From Pelagivirga sediminicola (GTDB lineage Bacteria > Pseudomonadota > Alphaproteobacteria > Rhodobacterales > Rhodobacteraceae), in NCBI RefSeq assembly GCF_003072125.1, contig NZ_QCYH01000011.1:1-64000 (forward strand): a stretch of DNA of 64,000 nt, in the 5' to 3' direction. The notes below the pieces were generated by a model that did no database searches, was not told where the DNA came from, and was given only the letters and a program-made list of their open reading frames with translations. The position numbers were made by a program, and so were the translations under genes. This document shows positions 1 to 7,443 of this stretch, piece by piece. The stretch's first letter is position 1, and every line of letters starts with the position of its first letter.

Positions 1-1186
1 CCTTCAGACCCCCCGTCAGGATCGACGTCGTCGCCAGCCGCGCGCGCAAGCCCTCCTTGACCCGCGCGCTGAGAAACTCCAGCGCCGCGCCCTCGTCCTG
101 CGCGCCCTCCTCCAGACCCAGACGGCCCGGCTGGATCGCCAGCGACGCAACCAGCCGCACGCGGTTGTCGCCGAACCGGTCGGGATCGACCAACCCGTTC
201 AGCGCGCTGATACGCCCGATCTTCAGGCCCGCCATCTCGACCGGGGCATCGACGGCCAGACCGGCAATATTCTCCTCGAACACCGCCGACAGGGTCAGCG
301 TCTCGCCCTCGTCGCCCGCGAACACGGCCGCCCGCGCCGACGCCTCGTCGACATAGATCGGCACCGTCGCGCCCGGCTCCAACGGCTCGCCGCCGGAGAC
401 CAACGTGGCAAAGGTGACGCCGCCCGAAATCAGCGACGCGATGGACGAGAAATCCAGCGCCGCGCCGTTCGGCCCCAGCGAAAAGGAAAACCCCGACGTG
501 TCCCAGAACCGCGTCGCGCTGTCGATCAGCTGGTCATGCGGCGCATAGATGATCGCCTCCGCCTCGGCGGTGGTGCCGTCCTCGCTGATCGAGGTCTGGC
601 CGACCTGGCCCACGGTGATGCCCTGATAGACCACCGGCGCGCCCTGCGTCAGCGATGCATCGCCCGCCGCCCGCAGCGTCAGTATCAGACCCTTCTGGTT
701 CAGCCGCTCCAGCGGCGGATCGACCAGCCCATCGAATTCCTCCTGCAAACCGCCGGGCGTGCTGTCCCAGATGCCTTCGATGAACACACCCGACAGAACC
801 GTATCCAGCCCCGACACTCCCTGCGCCGTCACTTGCGGGCGCACGACCCAGAACCGCGCCTCCGAATCCACGAACTCGGCCACGTCCTTGTGAACGCGCA
901 CCGACACCATCACGCGGTCCAGCCCGTCGGTGAAGCCCAGCTTTTCGACCATGCCGACCGTCACGTCGCGATAGCGCAGTTCGGTCTCGCCCGCGGCGAT
1001 CCCCGCGGCATTGTCGAACGCGATCCGGATCAGTGGCCCCTTGTCCACATAGGTCTTGAGCGCCACGCCGATCACTGCGATCAGCGCGATGGCGGGCACG
1101 ATCCACACCACCGACAGCCGCCGGAACGGGCTGCGCCCCGCGGGTTTGACCGGCGGCGGGGGCGGTGTATCGTTGCCATGTGTCAC
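1..1186 (-). CDS. pqiB: PqiB-like MCE-domain membrane protein, 3' end cut off
   Basis: PqiB-type proteins anchor in the inner membrane and form MCE-domain tubes that carry lipids between the two membranes. About 395 residues are visible and the C-terminus runs off the left edge. After a proline-rich start there is one membrane segment (residues about 25-43), then three MCE-like repeats beginning near residues 50, 155 and 290. The first shows the typical pattern AGIAAGETELRYRDVTVG. The start is GTG at 1186: it has an AAGGAGC ribosome site 7 bases upstream, and the GTGA overlap with the stop of the previous gene indicates translational coupling. The nearby ATG is out of frame. It is the third gene of a pqiA-pqiA-pqiB operon. 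YebT or another MCE family member is the alternative name. Confidence 0.85.
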   Translation of the reverse strand, partial: MTHGNDTPPPPPVKPAGRSPFRRLSVVWIVPAIALIAVIGVALKTYVDKGPLIRIAFDNAAGIAAGETELRYRDVTVGMVEKLGFTDGLDRVMVSVRVHKDVAEFVDSEARFWVVRPQVTAQGVSGLDTVLSGVFIEGIWDSTPGGLQEEFDGLVDPPLERLNQKGLILTLRAAGDASLTQGAPVVYQGITVGQVGQTSISEDGTTAEAEAIIYAPHDQLIDSATRFWDTSGFSFSLGPNGAALDFSSIASLISGGVTFATLVSGGEPLEPGATVPIYVDEASARAAVFAGDEGETLTLSAVFEENIAGLAVDAPVEMAGLKIGRISALNGLVDPDRFGDNRVRLVASLAIQPGRLGLEEGAQDEGAALEFLSARVKEGLRARLATTSILTGGLK

Positions 1187-1833
1187 GCCGAGCGCTCCTT
1201 TGATGCATGTCCGTCAGGGATTTCGCCGGGTTTGGGCGTATTCCCTGTGTCCCAGATCAGCCTGCTGTCGAAGTTTTGTGCAGATATCATGGTAAAGATG
1301 ACGGACAAGGCGAAAAAGATGCTCGCGCGGCCGGGTGTTATATTTACCAGTGTCTGAAGCTGGACCAGCGAGGACAGGACCGCCACGACGAACACGTCGA
1401 TCATCGACCAGCGCCCGATATATTCGACGATCTCATACAAGCGCTGGCGCAGCCCGTCCGAGATCTGCGGGCCCCGCTGCACGCCAATCACCAGCCCGAG
1501 GATGATCACGAACTTGGCGATCGGGATCAGCGCGCTTGCCGCAAGGATGATGATCGCAACCCCCCAAGAGCCATGCTGCGCCAGTTCCACGGCGCCGCCG
1601 ATGATCGTGTTGCTCTGGCTGGACACCAGCGTTTTGGTCTCCAGCATGGGGTAAAGGTTGCCGGGAATATAGCAGGCCACGCCCAGCACCCACCACGCCA
1701 TCACCTTTTGCAGCGACATCGGATCGCGCGACCGGACCTTGCCACCGCAACGCGGGCAAATCTCGGTCCCTGCCGGAGACACGCGCGTGCAGCGCTGACA
1801 GCCGATCAGGCCCATTTCGCGGGCTGTTTTCAT
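1183..1833 (-). CDS. pqiA: PqiA-domain membrane protein (second half of a split PqiA)
   Basis: 216-residue PqiA-family inner-membrane protein, the usual partner of PqiB in envelope lipid transport. The N-terminus has a four-cysteine zinc-ribbon-like motif (C12/C15 and C26/C29, the second pair as CPRCG), followed by about four hydrophobic helices and the family-typical stretch YIPGNLYPMLETK. The start ATG at 1833 overlaps the stop of the upstream pqiA as ATGA. Its own stop overlaps the pqiB GTG. E. coli PqiA is one roughly 417-residue protein with two such domains; here each domain is a separate gene. Function is inferred from family and context. Confidence 0.85.
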   Translation of the reverse strand: MKTAREMGLIGCQRCTRVSPAGTEICPRCGGKVRSRDPMSLQKVMAWWVLGVACYIPGNLYPMLETKTLVSSQSNTIIGGAVELAQHGSWGVAIIILAASALIPIAKFVIILGLVIGVQRGPQISDGLRQRLYEIVEYIGRWSMIDVFVVAVLSSLVQLQTLVNITPGRASIFFALSVIFTMISAQNFDSRLIWDTGNTPKPGEIPDGHASKERSA

Positions 1834-2471
1834 GGTTGCAGTGACTTCCATATGGAATAGCGGCACATCATGCTGTCGGTCAGCACGACGATGATCATCA
1901 GCACCGCGAACATCCATGCGGCAGGGCCCAGGCTGACCTCGGCCAGATCGCTCAGCTTGACCAGCGCGACGGCGCAGCCGATGGCAAAGATCTCGGCCAT
2001 CGACCATGGCGTCAGATCCTCGGCCAGGCGAAAGGCATGCCGGGCCAGGGGCGCTGGCGGTTTGTCCTGAATGATCGGGACCAGCACATAGATCAGAAGG
2101 ATCAGCCGCGTCATCGGGATGATGACGATGAACGCCAGGATCGCGGGGGTCAGCACCGCCAGCATCCCCGTGAAGGCCAGGCTGGTCTGCACGATGGACG
2201 TCCCGTGATGCAGCCCCCCTGCCCCGATCGACAGGAACGGAAAGAACATCGCGCCGGTGATCAGGATCAGGATCGTGCTGGCCAGCGCGATCAGCCGCTT
2301 GCCGGCCCTGCGGCGCGGCGCGATCAGCACCGTGTGGCAACGCTGGCAAAAGGCACGCTCGTTCCGCGCCACTTCGGGTGTGGAATAGACAAGGTCACAA
2401 TGCGGACAGGCGATGAGCCCGTCGAGCGCATCGGTCTCGTGATTGTCTGAAAGATTCTGCGCGCGTGTCAT
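1830..2471 (-). CDS. pqiA: PqiA-domain membrane protein (first half of a split PqiA)
   Basis: 213-residue paralogue of the next gene and first gene of the pqiAAB operon. It has a zinc-ribbon-like N-terminus (C22/C25 as CPHC, C42/C45 as CQRC), then four predicted membrane helices, the first starting near residue 59. The downstream gene begins inside its stop codon (ATGA). The ATG at 2471 has only a weak ribosome site (AGGCG), so a somewhat different start is possible. The family is associated with envelope stress and PqiB-linked lipid transport. Confidence 0.83.
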   Translation of the reverse strand: MTRAQNLSDNHETDALDGLIACPHCDLVYSTPEVARNERAFCQRCHTVLIAPRRRAGKRLIALASTILILITGAMFFPFLSIGAGGLHHGTSIVQTSLAFTGMLAVLTPAILAFIVIIPMTRLILLIYVLVPIIQDKPPAPLARHAFRLAEDLTPWSMAEIFAIGCAVALVKLSDLAEVSLGPAAWMFAVLMIIVVLTDSMMCRYSIWKSLQP

Positions 2472-2507
2472 CTGCGCCTATTGTCGCCGGTTCATGGGGC
2501 AAGCTCA

Positions 2508-2628
2508 AGCTAAAGCGTTTCGCTTTTGACCCGAGTCGTCAGCCAAAGGCGAAACGCGCGCCACGCCCGGATGTCGCGGGCGTTTCGCGAAAATCTGTGA
2601 GTCAGGTTTTTCGCGAAACGCTTTAGCT
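2508..2628. repeat. 16-bp inverted repeat with AAAGCGTTTCGC core
   Basis: AGCTAAAGCGTTTCGC at 2508-2523 is exactly repeated in inverted form at 2613-2628, 89 bases apart. The 12-base core recurs in the hairpin at 14049-14083. The role is unknown: it could be a transcription stop for the pqi or par side, a mobile-element scar, or part of the partition region. Confidence 0.6.
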
Positions 2629-2793
2629 CGGTTTGATATGCGGACCCGTGGTATTGTTGATGCGGGGGTCAGATCCGGGAGGGGATGTGCGCGCGTTTAT
2701 GCAAGCGTCGATCCGATCTAATCCGTTGTTTTTATTATGTTATAATCGAATTGATGACATGCCCCCTGCCCGGCTGCCTTGCGTCGAAATGCG

Positions 2794-2808
2794 GTTTGGC
2801 GGCCAAAC
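2794..2808. promoter_or_regulatory. Candidate centromere (parS-like) palindrome 1
   Basis: GTTTGGCGGCCAAAC is a perfect palindrome around a central base, located 2 bases past the parB stop. It matches the palindromes at 3838 and 4594 at 13 of 15 positions, and the two differences are symmetrical so the dyad is kept. The dyad extends one base on each side. ParB binding is an inference from location and repetition. Confidence 0.5.
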
Positions 2809-2810
2809 CC

Positions 2811-3914
2811 TTACGGCGCATCGAGCAGCGCTTTGATCTCAAGCATCAGCGAGTCCATCAGATCCGCATCAAGGCGGCCTTCGAGGCGCAGGACATATCC
2901 TTTTTCATCCCTGATCTTCCGAATCGTTATGCCCGACGTGGTTTCCAGCACGTCCGCATTCTGCCAGCCCGCGCCACCGGATCGCGCCGGCCGCCCGCCG
3001 CGCGTCTTGTCGCGGGGCGCATCGTCGGACATGGCGATCACCGATTCGACCGTCGCCCATTCCTGCTCCGGGTTGTCGGGTATCCGGCGCGCCAACGCAT
3101 CCCGCAGCGCCCCGCCATCGCCATTGCGCACCGCCTGCGCCAGCCGCAGACCGCGCTTTTCGCTCAGCGCCTCGGGAAAGGTCAGCATGTCGCCCAGCTC
3201 CTCGAAGATCACCGCGAACGACCTTACCTTGCTGCGTTTCGATTTCGATGCCGTTGCGTACAGCCTGTTAACCGCATCTTCGACATTCGCGAACGCGCCC
3301 TGCTGCGTTGAAATCACGGCAATACGCCCCCGCTCGAACGGCGTCAGCTGGGCGCGCACCTCGTTTTCCTCGACCATCGCGGCGAAGGCCGCATCGGCCT
3401 CGGCCAGCGGGCGCACGATCGCGCGGATTTGATCATATTTCGCCTGACCCGTAAGATCACGCAGTGCCCTGACCGCCATATAACGGCGATACCCAGACAC
3501 CAAGGCGAACCTGACCCCGCCCGCACCCGGCGAAGGCAGCTCAAACACCTCGATCGGCAGCCGCAGACCACTCGCGGCAATCGATTGCCGCAGCTCCAGC
3601 ATCTCGTCTTCGTCCAGATCCATCCGGTCGCGGACCATTGCATCCGCATCGATCTGCTCCAGCGGCAACTCCGCCATCAGCAATCCGGCAGCGCGCGCAT
3701 CCTTAAGCATTTGTGCATCTGCTGCGATGCGTGCCTGCCCTGCGCGAATCTCCGCGCCGACGATTTCCATCTGCTGCGCCGCCTCTCCCGCGACCTGGGC
3801 AATCGGCACCCCTGCCCCAAGGCCTGAACGCGTGGAGGTTTCGCGGCGAAACTCTTCTTCGAGTTTGGTTATGTCTGCTGCGCTGGGAGCCTCCAGCTTT
3901 TTACGCTTCGCCAT
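2811..3914 (-). CDS. parB: ParB/RepB-like plasmid partition protein
   Basis: 367-residue centromere-binding protein that works with ParA in segregating the replicon. It has a ParB/Srx-type core at about residues 75-180 with the family boxes VSGYRRYMAVRA and EENEVRAQLTPFERGR, then a helical DNA-binding middle and a C-terminal segment (from about residue 325) suited to dimerisation. The ATG at 3914 is preferred: GGAGG (3921-3925) lies 6 bases upstream and the gene then overlaps the end of parA by 14 bases. An in-frame start 11 codons further upstream lacks this support. A candidate ParB site lies inside the gene at 3838-3852. Confidence 0.92.
   Translation of the reverse strand: MAKRKKLEAPSAADITKLEEEFRRETSTRSGLGAGVPIAQVAGEAAQQMEIVGAEIRAGQARIAADAQMLKDARAAGLLMAELPLEQIDADAMVRDRMDLDEDEMLELRQSIAASGLRLPIEVFELPSPGAGGVRFALVSGYRRYMAVRALRDLTGQAKYDQIRAIVRPLAEADAAFAAMVEENEVRAQLTPFERGRIAVISTQQGAFANVEDAVNRLYATASKSKRSKVRSFAVIFEELGDMLTFPEALSEKRGLRLAQAVRNGDGGALRDALARRIPDNPEQEWATVESVIAMSDDAPRDKTRGGRPARSGGAGWQNADVLETTSGITIRKIRDEKGYVLRLEGRLDADLMDSLMLEIKALLDAP
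3838..3852. promoter_or_regulatory. Candidate centromere (parS-like) palindrome 2
   Basis: GTTTCGCGGCGAAAC, a perfect odd-centred dyad inside the 5' part of parB, is identical to the copy in parA at 4594-4608. It resembles chromosomal parS in having GTTTC and GAAAC ends but has a different centre. Confidence 0.55.
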
Positions 3915-5295
3915 TTTCAGCCTCCAGATCCAAGTTGGCCTGGTCACGATACCACGTCCCGATTATCAGTTCCTTAACTTCGGCCCAGGTCCGGTCAAAT
4001 GTCTCGCGCCCCCGCACATAGGTGTCACGGTTGAACTCCCGATAATCCGCCTCATAAATCCCATTAACCTGCTCGCCGGCCTGCCCAACCATCGCGGTCA
4101 ATTCCTGACGATACGTCGTCATGAAATCACCAAAATAGGCCTGGATAACGTTGGCGAGATCGGTTTGCTGGTTGGCATCAAACCGGGTTATCAATGCCCG
4201 CACCGCGTCCCACTGAAAGCCGATTTCAGGCAGCCCATCCCGCCGCCGAACCGCGTTTTCGCCTTCTTCAACACTCGCAAAGGTCGAATACAGCATATCG
4301 AAAAACCGTCCCGTACTATCGAACTCCAGAAAGGACGCACCAAGGGGGACCAGCAGAATATCAGCCGCCGCAAGCGCGTTGATCGTCAAATATCCCAGTG
4401 CTGGAGGCGTATCGATAAAGATGATATCATAATCGTTAACGATTCCTTCACCGACCAACGCATTTGTCAGCGCATCCCACAATGGCCAACTGCGCAGGCC
4501 CATTCTCCACACCGGAATTTGGAATTCGGCCCAATACAGGTTCAACTGGGCGCCCAGCAGGTCGATATTTGGCCAGTGCGTCTCCTGAATCACGTTTCGC
4601 GGCGAAACCCTCAACGCCTCTGTCAGCGTTTCGTCGAACGGCAAGGGTGGAGTGCCGGCGGCCTCGCGCACTAGGTTTTCGGCCTGCAGGGCTTTCGCAT
4701 AGTCTTTGGCCAAAAGCGGAAACGCTGTCGACCACTCGTCCGGCACCTCGCCACCCATGATCGAGGTTAAGGATCCCTGACTGTCGAGGTCGATGACCAA
4801 AACCTTGTAGCCATCCAGCGCGGCGGACATTGCCAGATGCGCTGTCGTGGTGGTCTTCGACGTCCCGCCCTTGAAATTCGATACCGCGACGATCTTCGCG
4901 GGCAGACCCTCGGGCCGGTAGGGCAGGTATTCGCGGCCTGCGGCCCCCTCTGCGGCGAAGTGGCGGCGCAGGCGCAGGACATCGTCGAGCGAGAACCACT
5001 TGGAGTTGCCTTCGCCGGTGCCCTGCGGCAAATCGGGGTTCTTCTTCAGCACCCGCCGGAAATGGGCCGGGGCGACCGGGATCAGGTATTTGCAAATCTC
5101 CCAGGTCGAGAATCGGCGAAGGCGTTTCTTTCCGTCAGGCGCATAGCCGCGCCGCGCCAGATCCTGGCGGCCCTTGGCGGCAAATGCGGCCGCCTTGGCG
5201 AATCGCGCGGTGTCGATGGGGTCCGAGAGTTTGGCGGCGGCGGCGGCGGGGTCGATGTTGAAATAAGGCGGCAAGGGATCTTTGGGAGATGTCAT
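3901..5295 (-). CDS. parA: ParA partition ATPase with N-terminal DNA-binding domain
   Basis: 464-residue ParA-family ATPase that positions plasmid copies on the nucleoid. Residues about 55-115 form a winged-helix/HTH-like domain, as in type Ia ParA and RepABC RepA proteins, which repress their own promoter. The deviant Walker A motif FKGGTSKTTTT is at residues 141-151. The switch region follows as VLVIDLDSQGSL, and Walker B as IIFIDTPPALGY near residue 298. It is the first gene of the parAB operon and is divergent from rep across the origin. The large N-terminal extension predicts autoregulation through the dyad just upstream. Confidence 0.95.
   Translation of the reverse strand: MTSPKDPLPPYFNIDPAAAAAKLSDPIDTARFAKAAAFAAKGRQDLARRGYAPDGKKRLRRFSTWEICKYLIPVAPAHFRRVLKKNPDLPQGTGEGNSKWFSLDDVLRLRRHFAAEGAAGREYLPYRPEGLPAKIVAVSNFKGGTSKTTTTAHLAMSAALDGYKVLVIDLDSQGSLTSIMGGEVPDEWSTAFPLLAKDYAKALQAENLVREAAGTPPLPFDETLTEALRVSPRNVIQETHWPNIDLLGAQLNLYWAEFQIPVWRMGLRSWPLWDALTNALVGEGIVNDYDIIFIDTPPALGYLTINALAAADILLVPLGASFLEFDSTGRFFDMLYSTFASVEEGENAVRRRDGLPEIGFQWDAVRALITRFDANQQTDLANVIQAYFGDFMTTYRQELTAMVGQAGEQVNGIYEADYREFNRDTYVRGRETFDRTWAEVKELIIGTWYRDQANLDLEAENGEA
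4594..4608. promoter_or_regulatory. Candidate centromere (parS-like) palindrome 3
   Basis: GTTTCGCGGCGAAAC inside parA, identical in all 15 bases to the copy at 3838-3852, 756 bases away. Two identical 15-bp dyads in adjacent partition genes are unlikely by chance. The ParB-binding role is inferred. Confidence 0.55.
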
Positions 5296-5308
5296 CTCGT
5301 ATCCTTCG

Positions 5309-5354
5309 GGATGTGCGGAGTTATACAGGATTTCACCCTATCTATCGCACATCC
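5309..5354 (-). promoter_or_regulatory. Candidate parA promoter and operator
   Basis: A perfect 9-bp inverted repeat, GGATGTGCG (5309-5317) and CGCACATCC (5346-5354), lies 13 bases upstream of the parA start. It brackets a TATAAC -10-like hexamer on the minus strand (5320-5325). This is a suitable place for ParA autorepression. No convincing -35 was seen. Confidence 0.45.
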
Positions 5355-5442
5355 GTCGCGCCTGATGAAAGATTAGATCGCGGATGCCGTGAAATAATCA
5401 ATAAATCGAGAAAGCAACGACATAAAGCTGTAGAATCTTTAG

Positions 5443-5456
5443 GACTCTATAGAGTC
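5443..5456. promoter_or_regulatory. 14-bp perfect palindrome in the AT-rich origin segment
   Basis: GACTCTATAGAGTC reads identically on both strands. It sits in the AT-rich segment between the parA promoter and the iterons, so it could be a protein-binding site for replication or partition control. Its binding partner is unknown. Confidence 0.45.
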
Positions 5457-5502
5457 TTTATCCTCCGATACATCAGCGATTACAATGAAGTAGCTCCATA
5501 TG

Positions 5503-5600
5503 GGCACCCCTATGCAGGATCATGGGTGCCTGTTTGCGGGATGCCAAGGCCCCATTTGCGGGGGCAGGGGCGCCGATTCGCGGGAACAGGGGCACCAGTG
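5503..5600 (+). repeat. Iteron array, 22-bp period
   Basis: The core TTTGCGGG occurs at 5533-5540 and 5555-5562, as TTCGCGGG at 5577-5584, and degenerately as TATGCAGG at 5511-5518. Every step is 22 bases, about two helical turns. Each core is preceded by a GGGCNCC-like block (for example GGGCACC, GGGTGCC, GGGGCGCC), and a last GGGGCACC follows the array. This is the expected binding array for a Rep_3 initiator. Confidence 0.72.
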
Positions 5601-5646
5601 CACTGTTAGACCCTGTTTCGGCTCAATCACCGCGCGCAGGGGTTAC

Positions 5647-5778
5647 CAATCCTTAAAGGGCATCCCGTAGATGGGTACCGAGAGGCTCGGAACTTCAAGG
5701 GATCGCGGCGTCAGGAACCCGTTTGCGGGAGGATCGCGGCGCGCATCTTCGCTGCATGAAGCACCCGGTTAAGGATTG
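5647..5778. repeat. 10-bp inverted repeat flanking the rep leader
   Basis: CAATCCTTAA at 5647-5656 is repeated inverted as TTAAGGATTG at 5769-5778. It encloses an extra iteron-like core (CCCGTTTGCGGG, 5719-5730, itself a partial dyad) and a repeated GGATCGCGGCG (5701-5711 and 5730-5740). It probably takes part in autoregulation of rep. The function is inferred from position only. Confidence 0.4.
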
Positions 5779-5826
5779 ATGTCAGGTGCCTGTCGCGGCA
5801 TACTGACCAAAAAACGAGAGCGAGCA

Positions 5827-7005
5827 ATGACAGAGATTCCCCGTGAGCGTCTGACAGGCTCATTGCGCCGGGCGGCGGTGAAAAAACACGTCGCGGCGAT
5901 CCATGTGTCGGGCAAATTGTCCCTTTTGCAGCGCAAGCTGTCGAATGTTCTGCTCCTCAACGCCTATGACACTCTCACCACGCAGCGCAGTCACCAGATT
6001 GACGCAGGCACGCTTTGCCTGATGATCGGCTATAATTCCAACGATATGGCAACGCTGAAACAGTCACTAAAGGGCCTTGCAGAGACTGTTGCCGAGTGGG
6101 ACATGCTCGATGCCAGCGGGCGGCCAGAATGGGGCGTCAGCAGCCTGCTGAGCTATGCGACGCTGAAAGGCGGGGTGTGCGAATATGCCTATTCCCCGGC
6201 CTTGGCCGAGAAATTGCACGATCCCAAGGTTTTCGCGCTGATCAACCTGAATATCCAGCGCCGGTTTACCAGCGGGCACGCGCTGGCGCTTTATGAAAAC
6301 TGCTATCGTTTCATCCGGACGGGCAGCACCGGCTGGTGGTCGATGGAAATCTTTCGCCGCCTGATGGGGCTGGACGGGTCCAGCTATTACGAGAGTTTCA
6401 AACATCTCAACGCCAAGGTGATCAAGCCTGCGGTCGCCGAGGTGAACAAGACCAGCAACATCGTGATCACGCCCGAAACCCGCAAGCGGGGCAGGGCGGT
6501 CACGGATATCCGGTTTCTGATAAAGGAAAATCCTCAGCTGGCGATCCTGGATCTGGATGACGGCACGGCGGCGCGGCATGGGCCGGTCTATGCGCGGCTG
6601 CGCGAGCTGGGCGTCAGTGACCGTCTGGCGCGGCAATGGCTGACCACCCATGGCGAGGATCAGGTCTCGGCCAAGCTGGAATATGTCGCGGGGCGCAAGA
6701 ATGTCAGCAGCATGGTCGGCTATCTGAGCGCAGCGCTGTCGGGTGATTTCGGCGCCCCGCGCGAGGCGCCGCCGCCCGGCAGCGCGCGCGCGCAGCGTCT
6801 GGGCCGGATGCAGGCGGCGGCGCAGGCGCGCACGCCGACGCAGCGCGATGCCGACAAGCGATTGTTCGCATCACGCATCGAGGATGCCGCCGCGCGCGCG
6901 GATTTCGAGCGCTTCGGCTGGATGTCGGCGCTGAACGCGCGGGCCATCCTGACCTTCTGGGAGGAGATGGACCCGGGCATTTATGACGGGATCGCCGCGG
7001 ATTAG
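5827..7005 (+). CDS. RepB/Rep_3-family plasmid replication initiator
   Basis: 392-residue initiator that binds iterons and starts replication of the replicon. It shows the Rep_3 pattern: an N-terminal winged helix with SLLQRKLSNVLLLNAYD, the conserved block RFTSGHALALYENCYRF followed by TGWWSMEIFRRLMG, and then a second winged helix ending in RFLIKENPQL. The C-terminal third (from about residue 300) is alanine/arginine-rich and variable. The ATG at 5827 is chosen because it follows a GAGAGCGAG purine stretch. A TTG 17 codons upstream is possible but would put the protein start inside an iteron-like element. It is divergent from parAB, as in rhodobacteral RepB-type plasmids. Confidence 0.9.
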   Translation: MTEIPRERLTGSLRRAAVKKHVAAIHVSGKLSLLQRKLSNVLLLNAYDTLTTQRSHQIDAGTLCLMIGYNSNDMATLKQSLKGLAETVAEWDMLDASGRPEWGVSSLLSYATLKGGVCEYAYSPALAEKLHDPKVFALINLNIQRRFTSGHALALYENCYRFIRTGSTGWWSMEIFRRLMGLDGSSYYESFKHLNAKVIKPAVAEVNKTSNIVITPETRKRGRAVTDIRFLIKENPQLAILDLDDGTAARHGPVYARLRELGVSDRLARQWLTTHGEDQVSAKLEYVAGRKNVSSMVGYLSAALSGDFGAPREAPPPGSARAQRLGRMQAAAQARTPTQRDADKRLFASRIEDAAARADFERFGWMSALNARAILTFWEEMDPGIYDGIAAD

Positions 7006-7041
7006 AGTCTGTTGCTGGGGCTTCGATAGGGCAGGGTCGGC

Positions 7042-7080
7042 TTGACGCACGTATATTGACGCATTATATGTCATTCAACG
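7042..7080 (+). promoter_or_regulatory. Promoter and candidate operator of the toxin-antitoxin pair
   Basis: TTGACG (7042-7047), a 17-base spacer and TATATG (7065-7070) form a good sigma-70-like promoter. TTGACGCA occurs twice (7042-7049 and 7056-7063), 14 bases apart, and TGAC...GTCA makes a dyad over the -10 region. Such repeats are typical antitoxin binding sites. Confidence 0.55.
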
Positions 7081-7092
7081 TGAGGTATCGCA

Positions 7093-7443
7093 ATGACCAT
7101 TCTTGACTATCAGGCGGACGGGTTTTTCAAGCCGGACCGCATCGCCCGGATCCTGATGACCACGCGGGACGAGATCGCGCGCACTGTCGGCCTTGGCCGC
7201 GACGCCATCGCCCGCAGCGAGCGGGTGCGCCAGCCTCGCACGCAGCGTCGGCTGCGCGAGATGATCGAGATCGTCAACCTGGTCACGCCGCGCTTTGGCA
7301 CGGCGGCGATGGCCTATGCCTGGTACCGCTCGGAGCCGCTGGACGGTTTGGGCGGGATGACGGCGATGGACCTGGTGCAGGAGGGGCACGCCGATTGGGT
7401 GCGTGACTATATCGCCGCGCTGGATGCCGGCGTTTTCGCCTGA
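7093..7443 (+). CDS. Xre/MbcA/ParS-type antitoxin
   Basis: 116-residue antitoxin that binds the RES toxin encoded next to it and probably represses the shared promoter. The N-terminal half carries a helix-turn-helix-like segment (RDEIARTVGLGRDAIARSER). The C-terminal half matches the Xre/MbcA/ParS toxin-binding domain, with the ending AMAYAWYRSEPLDGL and a GHADWVRDYI tail. The gene starts 23 bases past the predicted -10 and overlaps the toxin start by 20 bases if the toxin begins at 7424. Placement directly after rep suggests a plasmid-stabilising role. Confidence 0.87.
   Translation: MTILDYQADGFFKPDRIARILMTTRDEIARTVGLGRDAIARSERVRQPRTQRRLREMIEIVNLVTPRFGTAAMAYAWYRSEPLDGLGGMTAMDLVQEGHADWVRDYIAALDAGVFA

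Larger units (their letters stand above)
2472..2810. other. Intergenic region between the pqi operon and parB
   Basis: No gene is supported in these 339 bases. The left half holds a 16-bp inverted repeat (2508-2523 and 2613-2628) and two TTTCGCGAAA palindromes (2583-2592 and 2609-2618). The right half has an AT-rich patch around 2729-2750 and ends with a perfect 7-bp dyad directly after the parB stop. Short open frames here have no ribosome site and no recognisable product. Confidence 0.6.
5296..5826. other. Probable replication origin region between parA and rep
   Basis: A 531-base non-coding stretch flanked by divergent parA and rep. From left to right it holds the parA operator dyad, an AT-rich segment (about 5385-5495) suited to strand opening, a 14-bp palindrome, four iterons at exact 22-base spacing, further iteron-like copies at 5722-5729 and 5785-5798, and a 10-bp inverted repeat ending just before rep. 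Rep_3-type plasmids normally carry their origin next to rep with such iterons. No clear DnaA box was seen by eye. Confidence 0.7.

Noticed and set aside
2583..2618. Two TTTCGCGAAA palindromes as further centromere copies
   Set aside because: They lack the central GGC of the parAB palindromes and are shorter; kept only as possible relatives.
2633..2836. Short open frames in the pqi-parB gap
   Set aside because: No ribosome site, no recognisable product, and overlap with the inverted repeats and palindromes.
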